This document shows positions 1 through 4,550 of a stretch of 5,592 nucleotides of DNA, piece after piece. This DNA comes from Candidatus Gastranaerophilales bacterium. GTDB lineage: Bacteria > Cyanobacteriota > Vampirovibrionia > Gastranaerophilales > Gastranaerophilaceae. Each line of letters starts with the position of its first letter. Position 1 is the stretch's first letter. The notes under the pieces are model-generated. The model had not been told where the DNA came from, made no database searches, and saw nothing but the letters and a program-made list of their open reading frames with translations. The stretch lies in NCBI GenBank assembly GCA_947589525.1, contig CANQAW010000118.1:1-5592 (forward strand). The letters run 5' to 3'. A program made the translations under genes and the position numbers.

Positions 1-1
1 T

Positions 2-589
2 TGGAATTTTTCAATTAACGGACTTGCAACATTATCACTTGACGGCAGAGATAGCGTTTTAAGTATTATAAAAATTTTACAAGAAAAAGGATATATGTTT
101 CTCGAAACGGTTAGAAATGATAAAGGACAATTCAACACAATATATAACGTTTATGAAGAACCTCGATTTGACAACAATTCTACCGAGTCGGAAAATCCGA
201 ATCGGCACGACCGAATCGGTACAACCGAATCGGAAAATCCCAAACAAATAAATACTAATAAAACAAATACTAATAAACAAATTATTAACAATAGTAGTAA
301 AAAACAAAAACAAGCCTTCGGCGAATTTAACAATGTTTTTTTAACCGATGAACATTTAACAGAGCTAAAAGGAATATATAAAAATAAACAAAAATTAAAC
401 GAGGCAATCGAAATTTTATCAAGTTATAAGGAATCAAAAGGAAAAATATATAAAAATGATTATGCGGTTTTAGGTCGCCATAATTGGGTTTTTAAAAAAG
501 TTTTTTCAAAAAGTGTTAATAATGCACCGGAATTACAAAACGAAAACAAATCGAATATTCCAGATTATGAAAATCTTTCAAGGTGGTAA
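2..589 (+). CDS. Phage replication initiator, winged-helix type (5' end missing)
   Basis: The reading frame is open from base 2 to the TAA at 587-589, so the gene begins before the window. The ATG at 95 is internal, because the frame upstream encodes the rest of a winged helix: GLATLSLDGRDSV is the helix-turn-helix part, followed by an LQEKGY helix end and a wing ending NVYEEP. This matches the N-terminal domain of phage helix-turn-helix replication initiators (replisome organiser-like); roughly the first 40-60 residues are probably missing. A polar Asn/Thr/Lys linker (about bases 180-310) joins it to a C-terminal helical part with YKESKGKIYKNDYAVL and a tryptophan, a pattern seen at the end of these DnaD-like phage initiators. 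The expected role is to bind the origin and recruit the helicase and its loader. The linker DNA itself looks like the origin. The family call is from recognition of the sequence, not a search. Confidence 0.8.
   Translation, partial: WNFSINGLATLSLDGRDSVLSIIKILQEKGYMFLETVRNDKGQFNTIYNVYEEPRFDNNSTESENPNRHDRIGTTESENPKQINTNKTNTNKQIINNSSKKQKQAFGEFNNVFLTDEHLTELKGIYKNKQKLNEAIEILSSYKESKGKIYKNDYAVLGRHNWVFKKVFSKSVNNAPELQNENKSNIPDYENLSRW
183..233. repeat. Four palindromic iterons, CCGANTCGG, 14-bp pitch: candidate replication origin
   Basis: The 9-bp core occurs at 183-191 (CCGAGTCGG), 197-205, 211-219 and 225-233 (all CCGAATCGG). Each core is a perfect inverted repeat around its central base, and the starts are exactly 14 bases apart. 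The spacers differ (AAAAT, CACGA, TACAA, AAAAT). Because 14 is not a multiple of three, successive copies are read in different frames, so the repetition is a property of the DNA and not of a repeated peptide. The position inside the initiator gene and directly before an AT-rich stretch resembles the iterons in the lambda O gene. Origin function is inferred. Confidence 0.72.
241..310. other. AT-rich candidate DNA unwinding element
   Basis: By count this 70-base stretch holds only about ten G or C (about 14%). It contains a 13-bp direct repeat, AAATACTAATAAA, at 250-262 and 265-277, with a degenerate third copy beginning near 279. It starts one base-pair step after the last iteron spacer. AT-rich 13-mers beside initiator boxes are the classic layout of a melting region. 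It also encodes the Asn/Thr/Lys linker of the initiator, so low complexity of the peptide could explain part of the signal; the 15-bp repeat period is in frame. Confidence 0.55.
581..586 (+). promoter_or_regulatory. Ribosome binding site fixing the loader start
   Basis: AGGTGG lies five bases before the ATG at 592. A GTG at 583 is in the same frame but sits within this site and has no purine-rich site of its own at a proper distance, so ATG 592 is the better start. Confidence 0.75.
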
Positions 590-591
590 TT

Positions 592-1401
592 ATGCAAAAT
601 TTTGGAACTTATAAACCTACGCAACCCCCGACAATTAACGATATAAAAAGAGTAGAGGATTTATTTTTACTTAATGAATACCGGGTAATCGGCGAAGAGG
701 GGCAAAAGAGAGCAGATGAATTATTTAAAAATGGTTCTAACATTTCCGGAATTATAGATTTTTGTAAAAAATATAAAAAAAAGGAATATGCCGATAAATT
801 AAAAGCGCAAGCGAATTTAAATAAACGTTTTAAAACTCGCACGTTTGAAAAATTCAACGCCTATACCCCCGAACTCAAAAAAGCCTATATACAAGCAAAA
901 AAATACGCTGAATTATTACCTGAAATAATCGAGGATGGTACAAACATTATTTTTGAGGGCCATGGCTGCGTTGGCACCGGAAAAACACATCTTGCTTATG
1001 CAATCGCTAATTATGGCCTTAATAATTCCATTCCTGTAAAAGTGGTAAGTATAACGGAACTTGTGAATACTGTTTCGTATTCAAATATTGATTTGACTTT
1101 AAAAAAAACATTATTAAATATTGAACTTTTAATAATTGATGATTTAGGTAAAGAGTGCGGCTATGATTGGCTATTATTTGAAATTTACGGCATTTTAAAT
1201 CATAGATACGAAAATTGCAAACCTACGGTAATAACTACAGAGGACACTATTTTTGAATTAAGGCAGCATTATAAAGTTAAAACGAATGACGGAATAAAAG
1301 ACAGGGGCAAAAGTATTTTTTCAAGAATTTGTGAAAATGTTGTCGTTGTTAATATGCAGGGTGAGGACTACCGTTTGAAACGTTTTGAAAGGGAGGTTTA
1401 A
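592..1401 (+). CDS. DnaC/IstB-type replicative helicase loader (AAA+ ATPase)
   Basis: This 269-residue protein has the hallmarks of phage DnaC-like loaders, which bind the host hexameric helicase and open it onto single-stranded DNA at the origin. After a helical, lysine-rich N-terminal part comes a Walker A motif, GCVGTGKT (residues 125-132), preceded by FEGHG. The Walker B motif is LLIIDDLGKE with D183 and D184. A sensor-1-like strand PTVITTED follows, and near the end come RGKSIFSRI (candidate arginine finger and box VII) and GEDYRL. Length is normal for the family. The usual TTN of sensor 1 reads TTE here. No N-terminal zinc-binding cysteine cluster is present, unlike some relatives. It starts two bases after the initiator stop and its TAA overlaps the next ATG by one base, so it is part of the same operon. 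IstB transposition helper is an alternative reading, but the initiator next door argues for replication. Confidence 0.9.
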   Translation: MQNFGTYKPTQPPTINDIKRVEDLFLLNEYRVIGEEGQKRADELFKNGSNISGIIDFCKKYKKKEYADKLKAQANLNKRFKTRTFEKFNAYTPELKKAYIQAKKYAELLPEIIEDGTNIIFEGHGCVGTGKTHLAYAIANYGLNNSIPVKVVSITELVNTVSYSNIDLTLKKTLLNIELLIIDDLGKECGYDWLLFEIYGILNHRYENCKPTVITTEDTIFELRQHYKVKTNDGIKDRGKSIFSRICENVVVVNMQGEDYRLKRFEREV

Positions 1402-1979
1402 TGTATAGACAAATTGATTTTTCAACCGATTACCGGGATAAACAAGGACGGAAATATTATAAACCTCCCACGTATGAAATAGCAAAAATAATCAAAAAAA
1501 CGTGTTTTGAAAATTTTTCGTTTGATTTTAAAATTGATTTTTTAACTTTAAAAATATTTTTAACACCTATTTTACAACAAGGAAGTTTGTTCCAGATTGA
1601 AAAACTAGGTGAACAAAAACATATTGCAACATTTATTTTCGATGCCAGTTCCGAATCTTTAATTTTAAGTAAAAAATACGACGAAAAACCAAGTGAACAT
1701 GATTTTTCTATAACCGACTTTTTGTTTTCATTTTTGCGGCCTATGGATTTTGTTGAAATTTTGTTTCCGGACGTATTAACGACAGGCGAAAAAGTTTTAA
1801 TAAAATATTGTTTTACAAAAGCTGCAATAGAAGAGAAAAGCAGAGTTAAAAAAATTAAAGATTTACCGGACGAGCGAATTTTTAACAAAATTTTAACGTT
1901 TAAAAGAGCTGTTTTAAAACAGCAAACAATTAAAAAAAGGGGGATTAATTATGCAAAACGAACATCAAAGATACGCTGA
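1401..1979 (+). CDS. Unrecognised 192-aa protein in replication operon
   Basis: I do not recognise this family. The start is well supported: GGGAGG at 1391-1396 lies four bases before the ATG, which overlaps the loader stop by one base (TAATG). The protein is soluble-looking, rich in Phe, Lys and Ile, with no membrane segment or cysteine cluster. The middle part (about residues 40-110) reads as alternating beta strands. The last 50 residues are very basic and probably helical, ending in KRGINYAKRTSKIR. Residues 60-64 are QGSLF, which fits the loose beta-clamp-binding pattern QxSLF, but the motif is internal within probable strands and may be chance. The final 29 bases overlap the methyltransferase gene. 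Position between loader and methyltransferase suggests a DNA-metabolism role, which is inference only. Confidence 0.75.
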   Translation: MYRQIDFSTDYRDKQGRKYYKPPTYEIAKIIKKTCFENFSFDFKIDFLTLKIFLTPILQQGSLFQIEKLGEQKHIATFIFDASSESLILSKKYDEKPSEHDFSITDFLFSFLRPMDFVEILFPDVLTTGEKVLIKYCFTKAAIEEKSRVKKIKDLPDERIFNKILTFKRAVLKQQTIKKRGINYAKRTSKIR

Positions 1980-2532
1980 CAATGAGGCAAAATATAAATC
2001 TTTAAGGGATGATTATAAAACACCCCCTGAAATTTATAAACCGATACTTGAAATTTTCGGAGCTAGCAAATTTGATCTTGATGTTGCATGTACAGAACAT
2101 AACATTCCCGCAAGGTTTTATTTTACAAAGGAATCAGACGGACTTTTGCATGATTGGTTCGGACTTTGTTTTTGTAACCCACCATGGAAAAAAACGATAA
2201 AATTTATAAAACACGCTGCAAAACAACATAATGCAACGATTTGTTTTGTTATCGCAAGTGATAGATTTTATGTTGATTATATGCAGGAATTTGTAATCAA
2301 TAACCCTTGCGCGGTTTTCTTAATATTGCCTAAAAAACAAGGTTTTATCATTCCGAGTCAAAAAAACAAAACGCCGGTTCCTTCCGTCGGCACATCCATT
2401 GTAATAATATGCGAATCGGTACAAGAGGCGGAAAAAATAAAAAATAATATAAATTATCGCAATTTATTTAATACGACGGCGTTTCGTGGAGGCGGAATTT
2501 ATGAAAATCTCGTACATTATAACGAAACTTAA
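1951..2532 (+). CDS. Phage DNA N-6-adenine methyltransferase (Dam-like)
   Basis: This 193-residue protein matches the phage DNA N-6-adenine-methyltransferase family, which transfers a methyl group from S-adenosylmethionine to N6 of adenine in DNA. Visible features in order are TPPEIYKPI near residue 28, FDLDVA at 41-46, then FYFTKESDGLLHDWFG, and the catalytic motif NPPW at 76-79 (the DPPY-class motif). The C-terminal part has FVIASDRFY and a PSVGTSIVII strand, as expected for the family. Length is normal. The ATG at 1951 follows an AAGGGGGA site at 1937-1944 and overlaps the upstream gene by 29 bases. The likely job is protecting phage DNA from host restriction or tuning phage expression or replication. 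The target sequence cannot be read from the protein. No partner restriction enzyme is present, so this looks like an orphan enzyme. Confidence 0.9.
   Translation: MQNEHQRYADNEAKYKSLRDDYKTPPEIYKPILEIFGASKFDLDVACTEHNIPARFYFTKESDGLLHDWFGLCFCNPPWKKTIKFIKHAAKQHNATICFVIASDRFYVDYMQEFVINNPCAVFLILPKKQGFIIPSQKNKTPVPSVGTSIVIICESVQEAEKIKNNINYRNLFNTTAFRGGGIYENLVHYNET
2412..2424 (+). repeat. Solitary iteron-like copy inside the methyltransferase gene
   Basis: CGAATCGGTACAA is identical to bases 212-224, the third iteron core plus its spacer. The base before it is G, so the left arm of the 9-bp palindrome loses one outer pair. It is read in a different codon frame from the copy in the initiator gene, so shared peptide sequence does not explain it. 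It could be an extra initiator binding site, or chance. Confidence 0.35.
2487..2492 (+). promoter_or_regulatory. Strong ribosome binding site inside the methyltransferase end
   Basis: TGGAGG lies eight bases before the ATG at 2501. It falls in the glycine-rich end of the methyltransferase (FRGGGIY), but its spacing is right for the overlapping frameshifted gene at 2501-2702, which supports that gene being real. Confidence 0.6.
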
Positions 2533-2702
2533 AGAATTTAAAAATTCTTTTTTGTGAGCGATGCAAAACGGAAAAATGTGAAAATTGCAGCTTACGCAAT
2601 ACCATTTTGAAAGTACTTATTCGTCTTTTAGGCAGTGAAACCGATAAAAGAGAATTTTTAATTTGTTTTTTGTATACATTACTACTCTGTTTAATTAATT
2701 GA
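2501..2702 (+). pseudogene. Small zinc-finger-like phage protein, broken by a +1 frameshift
   Basis: From ATG 2501 the frame encodes MKISYIITKLKEFKNSF and then stops at TGA 2555-2557 after 18 residues. Skipping one base in the six-T run at 2548-2553 gives a continuous 66-residue protein ending at TGA 2700-2702. Directly after the shift it reads CERCKTEKCENC, a CxxC-x4-CxxC zinc-binding pattern (C18, C21, C26, C29), followed by an amphipathic helix and a hydrophobic tail. The start overlaps the methyltransferase by 32 bases and has a strong ribosome site. The stop meets a probable terminator. The downstream frame has no ATG of its own before the cysteines. The cause could be a sequencing or assembly error in the homopolymer, a true inactivating mutation, or programmed slippage. 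The precise family is not recognised. Confidence 0.6.
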
Positions 2703-2761
2703 GGGCAATACTCCATTGATAATCTCGTTATTTTTATCCTATCAACCGCCCTCTTTTTTTT
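2701..2761 (+). terminator. Long hairpin with T8 tail, probable intrinsic terminator
   Basis: GAGGGC at 2701-2706 pairs with GCCCTC at 2748-2753, and inside it TTGATA at 2716-2721 pairs with TATCAA at 2740-2745, leaving an 18-base apical loop and an uneven internal loop. Eight T follow at 2754-2761. The GC-rich base plus U tract fits a rho-independent terminator closing the replication module, though the hairpin is longer than usual. It could instead be a read-through control element for the small-gene module, since no separate promoter is visible between it and the next gene. Confidence 0.6.
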
Positions 2762-2781
2762 AAAAATAAAAGGAAAGAAAA

Positions 2782-2970
2782 ATGACATCATTGATTATTA
2801 AAAAAACAAACGAGCGTAGTGCTACATCAGCAAAGCAGCTGGTCAACTTGAAAATCAGAACTGACGTTCGATTTTACTACGTTGCCTGCGCATACTTTAT
2901 CCGTAAGGCTACTCGCCAACGGCTAAAGCATCAACGCTTCGCTGATATCCGCACCGACTACCGTAACTAA
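2782..2970 (+). CDS. Arginine-rich 62-aa protein of foreign base composition
   Basis: I do not recognise this protein. It has nine Arg and six Lys in 62 residues against few acidic residues, so it is strongly basic and may bind nucleic acid. The centre holds a short aromatic stretch (FYYVACAYFI, about residues 31-40) too brief and too flanked by charge to be a confident membrane segment. AAAGGA at 2769-2774 lies seven bases before the ATG. From 2811 to 2970 the DNA counts to about 48% G+C, against about 30% in the neighbours, with codons such as CGC, CGT and CTG that the flanking genes seldom use. It is the first gene after the terminator-like hairpin. The composition suggests a recently acquired gene. 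Chance coding is possible but the good ribosome site argues against it. Confidence 0.6.
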   Translation: MTSLIIKKTNERSATSAKQLVNLKIRTDVRFYYVACAYFIRKATRQRLKHQRFADIRTDYRN

Positions 2971-3019
2971 AAACTTAATATACTTTGAAGAAATAACATC
3001 CGGGACAAAAATCTGCTTA

Positions 3020-3250
3020 ATGAAATCGGATTTTGAGACAGCTGTAAAAAGTTTGAGATATTGGCGCATTACCCAAAATATGACTTGTTTTAGTTCACAA
3101 CTCTATTCTCTAATGTGCCATGCGGATGATGACAACAAACTCAAATTTTTACAGGGTTTTTGCGCCGAAACAACCGCTTTTCTTTTATGGTACACGCATA
3201 AAGACGGCGAAGCAGGCTTTTTAAAAGAGTATAAAAAATATTTACAGTAA
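3020..3250 (+). CDS. Hypothetical 76-aa phage protein
   Basis: No named family is recognised, but the pattern YWRITQNMTCFSSQLYSLMCHAD followed in steps by KLKFLQGFCAE and a Trp-Tyr near residue 57 resembles small helical proteins of unknown function common in gut-phage early regions. It appears soluble and mostly helical, with three Cys that do not form a clear metal site (C23, C33, C48). The start is uncertain: the ATG at 3020 has only a weak upstream purine stretch (GGGAC near 3002-3006), and the frame stays open upstream through the preceding gene, without an obvious better start codon. The gene is 49 bases after the previous stop and 25 before the next ATG. Confidence 0.65.
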   Translation: MKSDFETAVKSLRYWRITQNMTCFSSQLYSLMCHADDDNKLKFLQGFCAETTAFLLWYTHKDGEAGFLKEYKKYLQ

Positions 3251-3275
3251 TAAAACCGATAAAAGGAACAACAAA

Positions 3276-3491
3276 ATGAAACTAAATGCACTACAAATTG
3301 ATAAATACAGGCGCTGCATAATGCGTGAATTGAAACTAAGAAAAAATGTTTATCCGTATCGGGTGAAAAATGGAAGAATGAAACAAGAACAAGCGGATGA
3401 CGAGATAAAAACAATGGAAGAAATAAAAGAATATTTTGACTATCTGCAAATCCACGCAGACCCCATCCAGCAATCACTTTTTAAATCATAA
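3276..3491 (+). CDS. Hypothetical 71-aa phage protein with C-terminal clamp-like motif
   Basis: The body, RELKLRKNVYPYRV then KNGRMKQEQADDEIKTMEEI, is a pattern I know from small uncharacterised phage proteins. It is a basic helix, a turn and an acidic helix, and probably forms a compact helical or coiled structure. The last residues are QQSLFKS. Q65-Q66-S67-L68-F69 fits the QL(S/D)LF pentapeptide by which polymerases and repair proteins dock on the bacterial sliding clamp, and its place on a flexible tail is the usual one. Clamp binding is inferred from the motif alone. AAGGA at 3263-3267 lies eight bases before the ATG. It is followed by a 28-base gap and the next small gene. Confidence 0.75.
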   Translation: MKLNALQIDKYRRCIMRELKLRKNVYPYRVKNGRMKQEQADDEIKTMEEIKEYFDYLQIHADPIQQSLFKS

Positions 3492-3505
3492 AACATTTTG
3501 TTATT

Positions 3506-3511
3506 AAGGAG
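3506..3511 (+). promoter_or_regulatory. Ribosome binding site of the hidden 53-aa gene
   Basis: AAGGAG lies eight bases before ATG 3520. This is a near-consensus site, and it marks a short gene that would be missed at a 60-residue cut-off. It also shows that a longer frame with an ATG at 3555 is not the one being started here. Confidence 0.7.
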
Positions 3512-3519
3512 AAAATTTA

Positions 3520-3681
3520 ATGCAACAAAGCGAAAACACTTACAGGGATAAAAATTGTCTTTATTATCTAACCGAAGAAAAAACTTGCCTTTACTTCGGG
3601 CGAAAAAGCAATTGCTCAAATTGCCCCGTAAAAATCCGCCCTTCAGATTTAAGAACAAAAACGGAAGAAAAGAAAAAATGA
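3520..3681 (+). CDS. Cys-rich 53-aa small phage protein
   Basis: This short gene encodes a 53-residue protein with four cysteines, C13, C23, C32 and C35. The last pair forms NCSNCP, in a context (KNCLYYLTEEKTCLYFG) that resembles small phage proteins with spaced cysteines preceded by Tyr or Lys. A structural zinc or iron-sulfur site is plausible but unproven. The C-terminus is a charged Lys/Glu tail. The AAGGAG site at 3506-3511 gives a clear start. Its TGA overlaps the following ATG (ATGA at 3678-3681), a coupling seen repeatedly in this operon. This and the cysteine pattern favour this frame over the longer alternative frame running across the same bases. Confidence 0.72.
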   Translation: MQQSENTYRDKNCLYYLTEEKTCLYFGRKSNCSNCPVKIRPSDLRTKTEEKKK

Positions 3682-3905
3682 ATAACATAATTATTTCAAT
3701 TTTAATAATTGATTGTTTAATTTGGCTATATCTGATTATTTGTTTTTCGATCGGATTGAAAAATTTATTTGAAACAACAAAAGAAACACCCCTACAGCTA
3801 AATTTTTCAAAATATGAAAGTTTAACGCGTGAGCCGGAGCTATTGATAGGCGACATAAATTTGCGAGAGCAAATTTCACAGGAGCAAAAAAGCGAAAATG
3901 GTTAA
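3678..3905 (+). CDS. Small single-pass membrane protein, 75 aa
   Basis: The family is not recognised. Residues 3-26 form a strongly hydrophobic segment (IIISILIIDCLIWLYLII), a single transmembrane helix or an uncleaved signal anchor. It is followed by a polar, acidic tail of about 45 residues, most likely outside or inside the membrane as a small soluble extension. The frame is open upstream to an ATG at 3555, but that extension is highly basic, lies over the 53-aa Cys-rich gene and has no good ribosome site. ATG 3678 is coupled to that gene by ATGA and has a GGAAG stretch upstream, so I chose it. A function such as superinfection exclusion is possible for an early-region membrane protein, but nothing here proves it; a holin would be unexpected in this position. 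Confidence 0.68.
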   Translation: MNNIIISILIIDCLIWLYLIICFSIGLKNLFETTKETPLQLNFSKYESLTREPELLIGDINLREQISQEQKSENG

Positions 3906-4176
3906 AGAAACCTTATCAAAAAACATTAACAGTTATTTGGCATTTATCCATGAACCAAAGAAGAATCAACTAACAGGCTGCGCCTACGACCACATAAGAC
4001 AATACATAAAAGATGTAAACAAGGACGAAGAAGCACAAATGAGATACGAACAAACGATAATTTATGACCAAAAACAAACAATTGAACGATTGCAAAAAGA
4101 ATGCAAAAACAAAAAAGAGATAATTTCTGCGCTTACAAAAAAGATAAAAGAACTGCAAAAAAAAGAAAGGATTTAA
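3898..4176 (+). CDS. Hypothetical 92-aa coiled-coil protein
   Basis: The family is not recognised. The N-terminal 40 residues are mixed (NSYLAFIHEP, then CAYDHIRQYI). From about residue 42 to the end the sequence is nearly all charged and helical, with hydrophobic residues at heptad-like spacing (QTIERLQKECKNKKEI, then ALTKKIKELQKK), so a coiled coil and oligomer are likely. The ATG overlaps the end of the membrane-protein gene by eight bases (ATGGTTAA). The nearest purine stretch, CAGGAG at 3880-3885, is rather far, so translation is probably coupled to the upstream gene. Its TAA is two bases before the next ATG. Confidence 0.7.
   Translation: MVKETLSKNINSYLAFIHEPKKNQLTGCAYDHIRQYIKDVNKDEEAQMRYEQTIIYDQKQTIERLQKECKNKKEIISALTKKIKELQKKERI
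4166..4171 (+). promoter_or_regulatory. Ribosome binding site choosing ATG 4179
   Basis: AAAGGA lies seven bases before ATG 4179. The frame is open back to an ATG at 4101, but that part is a lysine-rich overlap with the coiled-coil gene and has no comparable site, so 4179 is taken as the start. Confidence 0.65.
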
Positions 4177-4178
4177 AG

Positions 4179-4550
4179 ATGACAAAAGAACTAAGTAAAC
4201 AAATATGTGAAATATGCGAAATGGAACCCGAAACTCTTACGGTTAACAGGGGTTTTACCAAGAAAGAAGTTGAAGCTTACCCCGATTTTGGCGAGCCTGA
4301 AAATTTTATGAAGTTGCTTGAAATAATATCAAGAAAGGCAGGTGTTTTATTCTGCCACAATGGAGTTTATTTTGGTTGCTCAGTTCATTATGGATTTGAC
4401 GAAAAATTTGAGGCTATTAAGGGAAATTTGGCAAAGAATTTTTTAAATACTTTGATAGTACAACACGATAAAAATTCTTATTATCCTAAATTATTTGAAT
4501 TGGAAGAAATCAAGCAAGTAATCAGAGAGGCAGAATGGAAGTATGAATAA
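4179..4550 (+). CDS. Hypothetical 123-aa phage protein
   Basis: I recognise the general style of this protein from gut-phage early regions but cannot name a function. The N-terminus has KQICEICEMEPETL with a CxxC pair at residues 10-13. Then come FTKKEVEAYPDF and a short helix ENFMKLLEII. The middle (about 50-80) reads as beta strands, including GVLFCHNGVYFGCSVHYGF with two more cysteines. The C-terminus is helical and ends in EAEWKYE. The two N-terminal Cys and C59/C67 could form a metal site, but the spacing is not a known motif to me. There is no membrane segment. It ends in an eight-base overlap with the next gene. Confidence 0.72.
   Translation: MTKELSKQICEICEMEPETLTVNRGFTKKEVEAYPDFGEPENFMKLLEIISRKAGVLFCHNGVYFGCSVHYGFDEKFEAIKGNLAKNFLNTLIVQHDKNSYYPKLFELEEIKQVIREAEWKYE

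Noticed and set aside
77..333. Two minus-strand frames over the iterons that encode repeated DSVVPIR-like peptides
   Set aside because: The repeats are the complement of the CCGANTCGG boxes; the frames are shadows of the initiator gene with no start signals.
680..1437. Near-inverted pair CCGGGTAATCGG (about 680-691) and CCGATTACCGGG (about 1426-1437)
   Set aside because: Arms are imperfect, 730 bases apart and in coding DNA; no sign of a mobile element or recombination site around them.
2468..2791. A 107-codon open frame on the minus strand across the module boundary
   Set aside because: It runs antisense over the methyltransferase end, the zinc-finger-like gene and the terminator, has no ribosome site I can see, and its basic Phe/Lys-rich product looks like read-through of AT-rich complement.
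2954..2984. Possible promoter before the 76-aa gene, with TATACT at 2979-2984
   Set aside because: The -10-like hexamer is good but the best -35 match (CCGACT, 2954-2959) is poor and 19 bases away; in AT-rich DNA such a lone hexamer is expected by chance.
2638..3265. Direct repeat AAACCGATAAAAG at 2638-2650 and 3253-3265
   Set aside because: At 13 bases, A-rich and only two copies, it is near what chance gives in a window of this composition; one copy is coding and one is the ribosome-site region of the 71-aa gene.
3103..3477. Minus-strand 124-codon frame
   Set aside because: It is antisense to two plus-strand genes with better start signals and known-style products, and has no ribosome site.
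3555..3677. N-terminal extension of the membrane protein from ATG 3555
   Set aside because: It lies over the 53-aa Cys-rich gene, which has a near-consensus ribosome site; the extension is Lys/Arg-rich and would precede the hydrophobic start without any site of its own.
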